From NCBI GenBank assembly GCA_040954595.2, contig CM082596.2, positions 10,230,001 through 10,294,000 on the forward strand: DNA of 64,000 nucleotides, given 5' to 3'. A program made the translations under genes and the position numbers. The stretch comes from Balanoglossus misakiensis (Eukaryota > Hemichordata). Of the stretch, positions 27,760 through 41,800 are shown piece after piece (position 1 is the first letter of the stretch; each line of letters opens with the position of its first letter). The notes below the pieces were generated by a model. That model did not search any database and was not told the origin of the DNA. It saw only the letters and a program-made list of their open reading frames with translations.

Positions 27760-28640
27760 AGGTCCCATTTGTATATACTGGTGGTACCTCATGAGATCGG
27801 TTGCGTCTGTATGGATGTATGTCCGTTCACATCAAAAACTTGAAAACCGCTGAGCATATAACCTCGATATTTGGTGTGCAGATGCAGGCAGGGCTGTAGA
27901 TGGGAGTTTGTTCAAATGAAATTGTTGGGAAAAACGTAAATTTGGCCAAAACTCAGAAACTCAACAACCACTGGTCATATTGATTTGAAAATTGGTATGC
28001 ATGTACCTTATATTTACCTCACACAGTTGTGTATGTTTTGAACTAATAGTTTGTATTTTCTATAATTTATGTATTTTTTTGTTTTTCCACATTTTTGGTA
28101 AAAAATCTACTTTTCTGGAATTGATGACCTGACTTCTTTGAAATTTAGTATGGGGCTTCATATAGGTGATGTGAGTTATCAAAGTTTTGTTTAAATTTGC
28201 TGCAAAATTTGCAAATTTATAATTTTGGTGCAAATTTTGCCTTTTTGATCATTTTTTTTCTGTAAAACCGTTTGTCAGATTGCTTTGAAATTTGGTAGGC
28301 ATAGAGATGTGTGTTTGTCAAATCAATTTGTAGAATTCAATAGTATATTTTTGGGGTGATTTTTGCCATTTTTGGTCAAAACTCTTTCTCAGAACCCTCT
28401 ACCCCATTGCTTTGAAATTTGATTTGAAGGTTCCATGGTGAGTTGTCATGATGATTTACAAAACCTATGATGAAAGTGTCAATGTTTTGTGGGGGCAATG
28501 TCTTGTATTTTGGGGGTATATTTACCAATTTTGATAAAAAATTATATTTCTCAGAAAGTGTACACTGTATGGCTGATTTCTATAAATTTTAGTTGTAAGT
28601 TAATGGGATTGGCTTCTTTAGAATTATTATGAAATCATAT
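27760..28640. repeat. Diverged dispersed repeat with internal ~130-150 bp units
   Basis: The segment 27760-27930 (AGGTCCCAT, GTATGGATGTATGTCC, GATGGGAGTTTGTTCAAAT) recurs inverted at about 30690-30905. Downstream, the phrase TTGCTTTGAAATTTG or close forms recurs at intervals of roughly 130-150 bp to about 28610, so this is an old degenerate tandem repeat. No protein is evident. The rest, to 29541, holds only a C-run near 28903 and unclassified sequence. Confidence 0.65.
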
Positions 28641-29541
28641 CATAGGTAATTTGGAATTTCTACTGGGCTTGCGTTTGATATTTTATTTTTTACGCGCAGT
28701 GCACGCAAAGAGCCAATTTTTTTTCTCGTGAAATTGTATTTGAATTACGTGCAACAAAATAGCGATAGACAAGCAGGCTTTCAGATAAACATACTTGAAT
28801 GAGTTCTCCCTTCATGTCTAGATGGCCCAACACAAAAAATATCATTTAGAATGTAGCGAATAAAGTACATAAACATCATGAAAGAGACTGTGTACAGTGG
28901 TCCCCCCCCCCCGATACGTATTAAGTACAGACAAGGTATGGAATTCTTGTGTTATATCATCAAGGAAAATGACCCAGAAGCCCTACTTGCTTTGTTATAT
29001 CTAATGGCTTCTGTGTGCATAAATTATAGCCTGACACGTGTCAAGTTTGTGGCCTAGGTTACCGCACGTACATCATTGTGCGTCCTGCTACAGCATACAA
29101 GCGCGCGTACGCGTACATGTGTACAGGGCGCCTGACCGGCCAACCTTGACAAGGCGCCCCAGATAGCCTCGCCCGCTGTTATCTTTCAATGGATTTTTTT
29201 TGTGCGCATGTCACGCAACTGTGACAAAATATTTGCGCGCACACATTGTAGTTTTGTGTTATTTAGTGTTATTTTAAATGGGTGTCACACCGATTTAATC
29301 AGCCTCCATTCAAAGAGTACACAACAGTCGTGTTATGCATTAATTAGCAAAAGATGATAAACTGATGCGGATACAATCAATATAGCTTAATGGTGATGAT
29401 TCTAAAGCAGAAGGCTAATTGTCATTAGTATCATACATGCAGAGCCTGAATTTGCCACTTTCTATTGTTCTCACCAAATTTAGTGTAATAACCCCTAAGT
29501 ACCACCCTCTAATTTTAAAGAACACTAATTATGGAAGCCCA

Positions 29542-29634
29542 TTAACCCTTTCACAACCAAGGTTCAGTCAAAACCCATTGTTTTCTATGAAAAGGTTTGA
29601 CCTGCATAGAAGGAACTTGGGGTGAAAGGGTTAA
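29542..29634. mobile_element. Small TTAA-flanked MITE (piggyBac-type target)
   Basis: TTAA at 29542-29545 and 29631-29634 flanks the ends CCCTTTCAC and GTGAAAGGG, an exact inverted pair. The interior includes GGTTCAGTC and TTGTTTTCTATG. Partial relatives lie at 31800-31908 and 60740-60810. Strict TTAA with C-rich ends is the piggyBac signature, and no coding sequence is present. Confidence 0.75.
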
Positions 29635-29791
29635 AGGGACAAAGTCGCTCTTTTTGACTTTTGACTCACTTGCTTTTATTAGAGGTTCCTACCTTTAAAT
29701 GTTTCATAAAATGTTTAATCAAATCTGTCTACAATCAGAGTAGACATTGTTTACATATACCTTTTGTTAAATGATTGTTGTTGTATTTCAG

Positions 29792-29890
29792 ATTGTTGTC
29801 AGGAGCAGGTGAGAAATATGGTATGATTTCTGAAGGTCTGAGTACTGCATTGCAGTTATTTGACGATATGAAGAGGTTACGATATTCAAG
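29792..29890 (+). CDS. MED25: MED25 exon, vWA domain (EGLSTALQLFDD)
   Basis: The acceptor is TTGTATTTCAG| and the donor CAAG|GTAATT. Reading from the second base gives LLSGAGEKYGMISEGLSTALQLFDDMK in pieces, the conserved vWA segment. It starts with one base completing a codon and ends with two bases left over, whereas the next exon at 31973 reads in frame from its first base. Removing one AT from CAATATAG in that next exon would restore the frame. Confidence 0.85.
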
Positions 29891-32800
29891 GTAATTATGG
29901 TAAAATTCTGAGTTTCAAGATCATTCTCTACATATGGCCCTGACTTTTTTTGGTGGTTTATCTGTTTTTGTAAAGTTCACCATGTCAACCAGGAAATGAT
30001 TCCATACAGACAGTGGAGTACAACTGAGATGTGAAGTACATTGAAACCTGCCTAGGAAGGACACCTCTGGGACCACAAAATGTGTCCTTAATAGAGAGGT
30101 GTCCTTAAAGGGACAAATTCTCTCCCTCGCTGCCCCTTTTCCATGAATTAGGTTTGTTACAGGGCACCATTTCTGTTATTCTCCATGTGGATATATAGTG
30201 AATCAATGTTTCACCACACACAACTTCAACCCTGCTTGTAGCCACCAGAGTGATAAAAAACACACGCCAATAATCGGTCTCTATCATTTATTCATTTTAT
30301 GCGAGTTTTTATGCTCATATCATTCAAGTGGGATGGAAATTGTGTATGGTTGAACGTTCATTAACTACATATACACATGTACATTAATATAAAATGTCTC
30401 TTGTATCAAACATAATGGAAAAAATCGCGTCAAGGACACAGTGGTCCCATTGAGGGAATACACAAGAAAAAGTCTACACCGGAGTAAATGGCGATATACT
30501 GACAGACACACACACTAAATAGAACAGCTGGCCTCTTTAAAACTTAGCCAGTTATGTAATCATTCAGGAATTTCCTGTGTATATAAACAACTCAATAAAG
30601 TAAATACACACCACTTCGCAAAGCAATCTGACCAGTAGTTCTTGAGTTACTGAGTTTTGACTAAGTTCACATTTTTCCAGCTAATTTGCATATTTTTGGC
30701 AACGAAAACTTCATTTGAACAAACTCCCATCTACAGCCCAGCCTGCATGTGCACACCAAATATCAAGGTGATACACACAGTGGTTTTCAAGTTTTTGATG
30801 TGGACGGACATACATCCATACATCCATCCATACATACATACATACAGATGCAACCAATCCCATAAGGTCCCATGGTATATAGGCCTATACCAATGGGACC
30901 TAAAAAGGGCAGCGAGAGAGAGACTTTGTCCCTTTAACAGAAATGTGCATGTAATATTCTATTCAAACCATTACTCTTGTCTTGAACAATCTTTCCTTAA
31001 TAGAAAGGTGTCCTGATTAGAGAGATGTCTGTATTAATTGACAGGTTTCACTGTATTATCAACATTTTCAGTTTCATAATCCTTCTGGATGTCTTTGTCA
31101 GAAAATTTTGACAGCAGCCAAAACTTTCTCTGCCATACTCACAATAAGAGAAAGCTTGCACCTGTGTGTAAAACGGGTTATTTTCGCAAGCAATTAATTT
31201 TTGCGAAATAGGCGAGAGCCAACAAAATGTGAAAAGAAAAAGTTGCGTAAAATGTTTTTCGGAGATAAAGATGCAATGAAATACAAGAACATGAAAATTA
31301 ATCCTCGCATAACAGTTGACTCTTTTAATATCGCGAACATTTCCTGTCACGAAAATAATCCGTTTTACAGTAATATTGAAGGTCAGAATGCTTTTGATGA
31401 GAGAACAATACACCAGTTGCAAAGTATCTTGACTAACATAAAAATGATGGTATTTTCTGAAGAAGATATATTCTCGCAGTTGGTGTTTTGTTTCCTCATC
31501 AAAAGCATTCTGACCTTCAATATTATTCTGTTGAGCTATACATGCAATCTAGTCTGATCAGAGATGATTATATCATCGACAATAGATCCTGGATACTAAA
31601 AGAGCATAAAATGACTGCGACAGATACCTTGTTAGTTGTAACAGGTGTGAAATAAGAATTTGGATAACACTGACAGTATTTTGGCTATTGTTGGGGGGTG
31701 GGGTGGAGCAATAAGTGATTTTGAAACCCCATGTAACACCTGTCTTACCATTAATATGACTGCATTTATGGTACCATAAGGAATGTTAACAAAATGACTG
31801 GGGAACCCTGGTTACATTACCCTGATCACCACAATGGTTCAGTCCAACTGCATTGTTTTCTATGTTAAGGTTGGAGCACTGAAGAGGAAATTGGGGTGGA
31901 AGGGTTAAAAAAAACACTGACTGACAATACTGCCAATAACAAAATATTGTTTTATCTTCTCTTTGTATACAGCGCACCAATATAGAAACATTGTATATTG
32001 ATCTGAACTCTCCTCCATATCCTTTGCCAAGTCAAGGTAGTATTAATTACAGTGGATTTACTGTAGAACAATTGGCTGCCATGTTGGGTGAGGTAAGTAA
32101 GCGATGTAAAACATTTCATACAACACTGCATATTAACAATAGTCATATCAACCTGACAAGGGAAGATGAAAAAAGCCTAAGCCCCTTTGAACAGCTGTAT
32201 TTTCTTGGAATGTGGTTTTATAATACACTTTGATTGATTCCCTTACGAAAAAGTTCTATAGAACTTCTATTGCTTTTCAATAAAAATTTCTATTAAGAAT
32301 CAATGGATATTCCATGGAAACTCAATGGAATTTCTATGGAAATTCTATTGACTTCTATGGACTTTTGGCCACTTTTCAATTAAACTTCTATAGAAGAGAT
32401 ATAGATTTCAATTGATTTTCTATAGAAGAGATATAGATTTCAATTGATATTCTATTGATTTTCTATAGAAGAGTTATCGATGTGTATTGATTTTCTATAG
32501 AAGAGATATAGATTTCAATTGATTTTCTATTGAACTTCTATAGAAGAGTTATAGATGTGTATTGATTTTCTATAGAAGAGATATAGATTTCAATTGATAT
32601 TCTATTGATTTTCTATAGAAGAGTTATCGATGTGTATTGATTTTCTATAGAAGAGATATAGATTTCAATTGATTTTCTATTGAACTTCTATAAAAGAGTT
32701 ATAGATGTGTATTGATTTTCTATAGAAGAGATATAGATTTCAATTGATATTCTATTGATTTTCTATAGAAGAGTTATCGATGTGTATTGATTTTCTATAG

Positions 32801-35800
32801 AAGAGATCTAGATTTCAATTGATTTTCTATTGAACTTCTATAAAAGCGTTATAGATGTGTATTGATTTTCTATAGAAGAGATATATATTTCAATTGATAT
32901 TCTATTGATTTTCTATAGAAGAGTTATCGATGTGTATTGATTTTCTATAGAAGAGATATAGATTTCAATTGATATTCTATTGATTTTCTATAGAAAAGTT
33001 ATCGATGTGTATTGATTTTCTATCGAAGAGATCTAGATTTCCATTGATATGCTATTGATTTTCTATAGAAGAGATATAGATTTCAATTGATTTTCTATTT
33101 AACTTCTATAAAAGAGTTATAGATGTGTATTGATTTTCTATAGAAGAGATATAGATTTCAATTGATTTTCTATTGAACTTCTATAGAAGAGTTATAGATG
33201 TGTATTGATCCTGTATTATCTGGTTACCAAAGACAGAGGGGTGGGATTGGGGCAAAAAGATTGATATTTATAAAAAAAAATACTTCACTGAATACTCAGC
33301 ATATTCTTTCAGTCTGTTGTTTAATATTAACACATAAATGTGCTAAATACAGTGTTGCCTCAGTCAAATTAGTTTTCTGCTGGCTTTCAGTGAAATATTT
33401 GAGAAAAAACCAACATACTCATCAAATTAAAACTTAACATTTTATTGCAATAAATCAATAAAAAAGGTGACATGAAAAATAGAGTTTAAATAAATAAAGA
33501 TAAGCAAAACACATAAATGAAACAGTTAACCACACTACTTGTGTTTTGCTTCGGAGTAAATTTTCATTTTAATGTACTGCTCCACCTCAGCAACCTTGCA
33601 GTCAAACTTGCTGCATACAATATCTGTGGGGAAACACAGAAAAATAATTGCTGAATGAAATTGTACTGAACCAAAGCTCAAACCTTAGAGATGTCTTTGT
33701 TTGCCATACTATATTTTTTTTTCTAAAACCTAACCGCCAGAAACAAAGAACAAACTAAATGAAAATATATCAAGGTTACGGTAGAGAGAATGGTATATTT
33801 GATTTGCAGTCCCTTAAACGCTTTTACAACTTTTTAAAGATGGCCTATCTCATTCCACATACACGTCTCCATTAGCAGACCAAAGCAGATTTTGCAAAAG
33901 CACTGCAAAATTTGCACCCTATCTACAGCAGGTTACACTATGTTAAAGAGGTATACATCACTGATCACTCCAAATATACAAAATGCCAATATATCTTTGT
34001 GTATTCCTATGACCTAAAATAGCAAATTAATAATTGGAGATGATAAGTAACTTAATACCTACATACCTTTAATGGCTCTTATTTTGTCGGCATCCAGCGC
34101 TGGTTTGGGTAAAGAACCCTTGACTGAGTTGCACACTCTGCCACTATACGAATGAGTCCTGAGTGTTTCCCTATCAAACACCACTGCCATCAAATCATAC
34201 GTCATTTTCTTCGCTGTTGATTCGTCAACGCGGCTCAGCTGCTTGGCAGTTACTATCATCTCATCATTGACCAAAATCTGAAAAAGACCAAAATAATTGG
34301 TAACACTAGAGGCAGACACAAAATAAATATGATTTCTGTCATAGAAAACCTGATAAAATAGAAAGTACAGTAAAAACTCTATCACAGAGTTCTTACAATA
34401 CTTTCTATTTTCTATGAAATCAACAGCTCTAACAATACAACCACATTTTCCATGGAAGTAAAGTTGCAGAGCCATGATCTGTTCTAAACAGAGTTGCAAT
34501 CATCAGGTCTGCAGATAAATAAACAAAAACTATATGACCAAAATAATTAAATTCTTTGTTTTGCATCCACTCAGATTTTGATAGGTAAGTGCACAAGTTC
34601 AGAAACACAGAAATTTTTAACAGGTAAATTTAATATTTACTCGATAGTTTCCATGTAATACAAGCACCTTATCAAGAATCCCAGCAGAAACTAATTTTTC
34701 ACCCTGTTAAGTTGCACTCAAATGTGACATTCTGCAAGCATGCAGGTGTTCCAATCACATTTCCCAAAGCATGTATACAAAAAATTTGCAGGCAGAAAAG
34801 TTTTTTTCATGAAATCTCGCAAAACATACACATGCAGAACAAAGAATTTTCTTACTTAGGCCATATGGTTGAACCTAAGAAGCAGAAGTATTATTTGAAT
34901 GACTATGACTATGTCTATGCAGATTCCTGAAATCACACATTCATGATAAATTGAAATAGATATCAACAGTTACCTCTTCACTGTTCAATGGGGCATCATG
35001 TGTTCCACTGGAGTTATTTGTCTTTGAGACTGCAGGTGCACCAGTCTTTACACCAAATGTTCTTTTTACATCAGCAATTTGTCCAAGCAGGCCAGGTAAC
35101 TCTATACCATTTGAAAAGATTAGAAAATAGAGGTATAGGACATATGTTTATTGATTTAACTCCAATAGTTCATAGGAAAAGGAATAAAAAAGAGACAATC
35201 CTGGCAAGAAAATATTGTTAACCAATAAGACAGTGGACCATCATCCATAAACAAAATTATTTTAATTGTGGTGAACTGAGATGTTTACATACTGACCAGC
35301 ATTATCAAACTATTGTCAAGTAACTACAAAACACATAGTTTGAGAAAGCTGGTCACAAATGAAGGCTTTCATTGGTGCTGAAAAAGGTAAGTTACAGCTT
35401 GCCCAGCTTAGTCATCATGTACAAGTGAATAAATTAAATGTTTTTCATTTATAAATTAATTATGGTAACATTTTACTTTGTATTTCAAAACATATATGGA
35501 GTCCTTGATACTTCAATTTCTCGTCAAAAAAATGCTGAAAATGATGTTCTTTTGTGATATTCATGAGTATTTTCAAAAACAATCATTCTGTGGCATATTT
35601 TGGCTGTTGACTTTTGATATTTCTAAAAATAAAACCAAAAGAACACTGACAAAATAATTTGATTCAGCTAAAACCTACTCATTGCATTAAAAATATACAA
35701 GAACTAAAACAATCCACTGACTTTATTCAATGCGTGTATCAATATTCTTTTACCTTTTAACACTCGAAGAGAATAGCGTAGTGCAGCATTTTCCTCCTTC

Positions 35801-38800
35801 AATTCCCTTATTTCTTGGTGTAGCTTGTCCTCATCATAGCCTTCTGAGCCACTGGACACTGGTGTTGAAGCACGGAATGAACTCTAGAATGCAGAGGAAC
35901 ATTAATGAAATAGACTAAAAATCACAGTTGTCAACAATAACAACACAGTTCATACATGGATTTCAACATGCTTGTGATATTTACCCATCAACAGCACTGA
36001 ACTGCAGTCACTTTTTGATGGAAATATTATTAGTTTCAATAATTGCATAACTTTGCTCACATTTTAAAGATACATTTTGCAGGGGTTGCGTTAACCCCAT
36101 ATTTTGCTTCCCGAACTTTTCAGGGGGACTCTTACTTTTTACACAGAGGGGTCCCATCTCTCACATAAATACAAAAATTTTAATTTCCTGTCTTTAATTT
36201 CATGTGACAGGGACTCATTCTGAGCAAACACTAGTGCAATCCCTGTTTCATAATTAAGCCACACAAGCTCACAACACTCTCTTATACGTCAGCATTATTT
36301 TAGCTTTTGTGCAAGTTTGGAAGTAAAAGTATATGCTTCAGGGGCAGAAATTGTAGCGTATGACATTGCCAGTACTTACAGACTTAAGTGACTGGACATC
36401 CTCCTCCATTTTTTTACGAACTTCAGATGTCTTCTTGCTTTCTAACTTTCTCAGCAAATTTAAAGACGAATTCTTTTGGCTGATCTTCTTTTTTTTTATT
36501 CAAGTTATTTTTTTCCTGAAAAAGAAATGAAATGATTATTGTGAGATACTTCTGAACACTTGGCATGGAGTTTTGAAAATGGGTGTTTATATTGACAACG
36601 AGAAATTAATATCATCTGTACCTAGATAAATCATATTGAATTCTGCATCAGCCACATGGTAGTTAAATATCAACTTACCGGTACATAATCATCTTCATCA
36701 TCTTCGCTGTCGGTGTAGATTCTCTTTGGTGCCTTTTCACGTTTCCCCCGTCCATATTCTGGAGTCTTAATGTTTGTGTTCACCCCTTTTTTGACATAGA
36801 CGTTGGCTAGTCGCAACAGCTCCTGCCTGTCATCTGTAAAGATAAACATTATGACCTGGTTGTGAAAAACACACACACACACACAACTGAATGAGAAACT
36901 TTTGCTGACGATCAAAAATGCACAACACAAACCACGTAAAAAAATTGTGTCACAAAGTAAAACAAAGGGGTTGCTGGCTTTCCTGGCAACTTGTTTTGTT
37001 ATGCAAATAGTATAACAATGAACAGGAAGTAAACAAGCTGTGTTTGGTTCAAGGGAGCCCAAGACCCTGGGATCGAGATAAAGGTAACTTTCTACAATGA
37101 ACGTCTTCAACATTGGGAAATGTTTCTACCTGACACGTTTTTTTGAGTTTTGAAAAAATCCAAACAATTCTTACCGCTAAACTTGATAACTCTTGCTACA
37201 TATCTCGCCGGATCTCTTCCTGCCTTCTTTGATGGCCACTGGACAGCACAATCTTCGTCGAAGTCAAAACTCATAACGTCGTCTTCATCGAGATCTTCTA
37301 TCCAATTCGTCTCACCAACTTCAACACTCTTTTCTTCGTAAAAATCAAATAAAGCGTACTTCATGGTGACTAGATCGACGTTCGTAAATAGAGAAATCTT
37401 AAGCGGAGCTGGTAGCGAGTGACGCGTGGTGTGTCTTCGGTGGTTACTGAATCAGCTGTAAAAGGTCAGGAGTTCGCCGACTATTTATTTACCTTGATGC
37501 ATGCTGGGTAAGAAATGCGGGCGTTTATGAGAAGAGTCAAAGGTCATGCAGTAGGTCATGTGATTTTAAAATACAGCATTTCTTAGAGCTGAGATGTTAT
37601 TTGAAAAAAAAACACGTTAAGATATCATTCACTTTATTTTGAAACGCCAAAATTCACCTTAAAGTAGTACCACAGATCGATCGGAACGTTAAAATTTGTA
37701 CTTGAGATGATGCCATATCTATCACCCAGCATGCACCGCAGTCACCGACGCTTGCACAGCTGATTCACTAGATCATCAGATCGCTGTTCGTCGCAGAAGA
37801 GACATGTCGAGGGTCGTGCGCGGTCCATACAAGTGTTACCTAAATGATACCGAAGTCAGTATTCCAAAGAGAACCTTGTTTAGATGGCGAATTCGCGATA
37901 AACATGGTTTAGAGGTAAGTGTAGCTCTTTTTTACCACGGCCTGAAGTATGCGCCGCGCTTGCTGCAGCTGCAGTTCCGTAGCCTGCAACATTCCTCGAT
38001 GTGTGTGTGTTACGGAAAGGTGCCCCTTCCGTAACACACACATCGAGGAAAGTTGCTGGCTACGGAACTGCAGCAAGCGCCGGGCGAAAACTGGCATTGT
38101 CTGTCATTTCTCGGTGATTGTTATAATTATAGGGTGTCATAGGTAGTGTATGCATTTTATTTCTGTTCTTTTTGGTTTTATTAAAGTCCAAAAGGCTAGC
38201 TTGTACATCTCCAACTCTTTGTCTAAATATAGCAGCATTTATGCTGCTGCAGTATTTTTTTAATTGAAAAATAATTTAGTACTACGAATATTGAGGGAAA
38301 AAAACAAAAAAAAACAGGTCATTACTGACACCAGCCTACTTTTCTTTATAAGAACTATTAAAGCATTAGCACTTTCCTCTGAGATTTAGAATCAAATGAT
38401 GTAATATGCATTATGTAGTCCCGCTATACTGAAATACATATCTTAACCACATTCTATTCATATCTTTCAGACTGATGATATCGCCATCGACACTGACAGT
38501 TGTTCTGTAAATAGTGACTACCAATCTGAAAGTGGCAATGATGAATATTTATATGATGGTAACGCCTCTCATGACAGTTATCGAAGTGGACTAACTTTCT
38601 CTCACAGAGATACAGACATTGATGAATACAGCACTACAGAACCAGACACAGATGACTATTTATCAGCCGACGAAACATCAGATGATCAGACATCATTCAT
38701 CATAGATGACCAAGTACCAGCTCAGGAAACGTCACATGTCAACTTACTGAGTGACGGAAGTGGAGAGATTGAAGAAAGTGAAGAAATTATACACACACGC

Positions 38801-41800
38801 ATATCAAACAAAAACACTAATGGGACGGGCACAGGAGAAAGTGGTGATGAATTGGTAGGTTCTGCTTTTGACTTTAAAAATTTTATGGTTGCCAATTTGA
38901 ATTTTGTGCGGTAACTTACCTTAATCACTTATGATCTATGACTTTTTACATTATTTTGATGATTTACTTTCAAAGTAAGTGTACTTACTGAAGGGTGTGC
39001 ATTTACAACTTGAAAAAGTGGACATGGTGCAATATACACATTGATTCCTTGACAGAAACATGACAGTGATACACACCAAAATGTCTCTATTCTTTTAGCA
39101 ATGTGACCAACTTTTGATCATCGGAAATTTAAAAATTGTTTATTTGTTTAGCTATTACAACATCGTTTAGTATTCCACTAATCAATCTGTTTTATATGTT
39201 AATGCAACTTAATACACATCGTTATTATAAAATACAAGTATGAAAGCTAGTGTCTCTATGGTTGTGAATGCATTTATTTTAATTCTCAAGGAGGCCTATT
39301 ATTTAGAGCATGACCCCTGTTTTCAAAATCTGGTGATCAATGCATAAGAGATCAGAGCCTGTTTTCACAAGGTCAAATCAAGGTTAAATGTGTCAGTCCT
39401 GTGAGTGTGACCATTGCATTGTTCATGTTATTTCTGGTTGTCCTATTTTTCTAAATGTACTACTATTTTTCTAATTCTCAGGGAGCTGAAGAAGGAACTG
39501 GAGAGATGAATGTCACAACAGAACAGCTTTGTCTACTTCTCCAGGCTTTTGTCCTCAGACACCGACTTACGAAAGATGCTCTCAAAGACTTGTTGCACGT
39601 CATTAACCTGATAGCACCAGAAACTGTACCAGCAACACCATACTTTTTTAAGAACTGTTTTGCTGAGACAGCTGTGTCGTGTAAGAAGCACTTCTATTGC
39701 TGTAGTTGTATGGCATATCTTGGTGCCGAGGGCGAAATTCAAACTGACACCACTTGTGGTAGCTGTAATGAGCCTTTCAGTGAGCAAATATCTGTAGCAA
39801 ATAATAATTTTTTCATTGTAATGCCAATCAAGGACCAACTTGTAGATTTATTAGAAAATCAGAATATTAATAGTGAATTGTCAGTTTCAACTTTATTGGA
39901 TGGCTCCATTTATCAAGATCTCCTTGAAAATGGTATCATAAGAGATAATGACTTAACCCTTCTCTGGAATTGTGATGGGGTCCCTGCCTTTAAGTCCTCT
40001 GGTTTCTCAATATGGCCCATTCAGTGTGTAGTGACAGAACTGACTCCAAAATGTCAAAAACAAAATATTCTCATGCCTGGCCTATGGTTTGGTCAATCCA
40101 AACCACAGATGTATTGTTTTTTGGCACCATTTGGTGAAGAATGTGTGAAATTGGGTAATGATGGTTTTACCTGGAGAAATCAAAGTTCTGGTGAGATAAT
40201 CACAACATGTGTCCATGTGTTATTGTGTTCTTCTAATTCAGCTGCCAGGCCTTTGATGCGCAATTGCAAACAGTATAATTGGCAGTATGGATGTGACTGG
40301 TGCCTGCACCCAGGGGAATACATAGCAAAGGGCAATGGTCATGCACGTGTATATAGTGTACAGGATCTTCCTCATCCTGAGTTGAGGAATAACGATCAGT
40401 ATGAGGATTGTTGTAGGCAGGCGGTTGAAAGAGACCGACCAATATTGGGTGTGAAGGGACCCAGTGTGTGTATGTTGCTTCCCAATTTCGACATTGTGAA
40501 AGGGTTTGTTCCTGATTATTTGCATTGTGTTTTATTAGGGGTTGTCAGGCAAATCACCTCACTTTGGCTTGACAGTGAAAACAAGCAGAAACCCTGGTAC
40601 TTAGCCCCTGCTAAACAACGTGTAATTAATTCCCGTTTGGTGCAGCAGTTTCCTCCAAATGAAATAACCAGGACACCACGATCGTTAGATTACAGAAAGT
40701 ATTGGAAAGGTTCGGAGTGGAGGGCATTTCTCCTTTTCTATTCTTTAATTGTTCTGAGAGGTGTGTTACCTGCAGTTTTTTCTGAACCATTGGTTTTTGC
40801 TGGTTTTTGGAATCCACACGTTACTTCAGGAAAAAGTAACAGCCCGCTCTGTTGATCTGGCAGAGCAGGCAATCAGAAAGTTTGTGACTCAAACTGAATG
40901 CCTTTATGGGAAAGAAGTGATGTCATTTAATATGCACATTCTACTGCATTTGTCTAGTAGTGTTAGGGAATGGGCACCTCTCTGGGCTACATCTTCCTGT
41001 GTGTTTGAAAGTCACAATGGTGTAATCATGAAGCTATTTCAGGGTACTCAAAGTGTGCCTTCACAGATATCAAACACATTCTGTCTGTGGAGAGATTTAT
41101 CAAGAAGATCCACAATTATACCACAGGATAGTGATCTGAGGCCACTATTTGACAAATTGTCTAGAGGAATTGTGCATTTAAAGAGGGACTTTCATAGCTG
41201 CTCAGGGGTTGTGGCCATGGGAGCTGCTGACAAACGGATATAAGATTGACAGACAGGTTAGCTGTAGAGGAGGCTGTGGGCCACCCTATCTTGAATGTGA
41301 ACGCCAAATATTACAAGAGATTCACTATATCAGGTGCTGTGTTCACAACAAGTAGCTACACTAGGGCAGCAAAGAGAACGAACCATTATTTTCAGGGACA
41401 AGATGAGCAATTGTATGTAATAAGAAACCTTGTAATTCTTAGGCTAGGTTGCATATGCCAAGGTGATTGTCACTGTAATGAAAGATCATTCCTGATAGCC
41501 AGTAGGTGTTTAAGTGGGAGGTCAATGTTTGTTGACAATGAAATTGGCATACAGTGTACACATGTAAAACCACTGCGTGAGATTTCACATGAAAGAATTG
41601 CTGTGCGACCGTCGTTTTTGAGACGTAAATGTGTAGTTCTTGGAATGGGTGAGTCAATTTACCTCTCACCACTCCCCAACCCTTTTGAAAGGGACTGATA
41701 AGGGCTGCAAAAAAGTCTGTAGGTAGCAAACACTTACCCCAGTACTGTAGTTGAGAGTCCGTTTCTTCTGATTTGTATTTATATACAGATTTGTATATGT

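Noticed and set aside
31048-31557. Open frames of 118-124 codons on both strands
   Set aside because: They are explained by a MITE and a perfect 30 bp inverted repeat.
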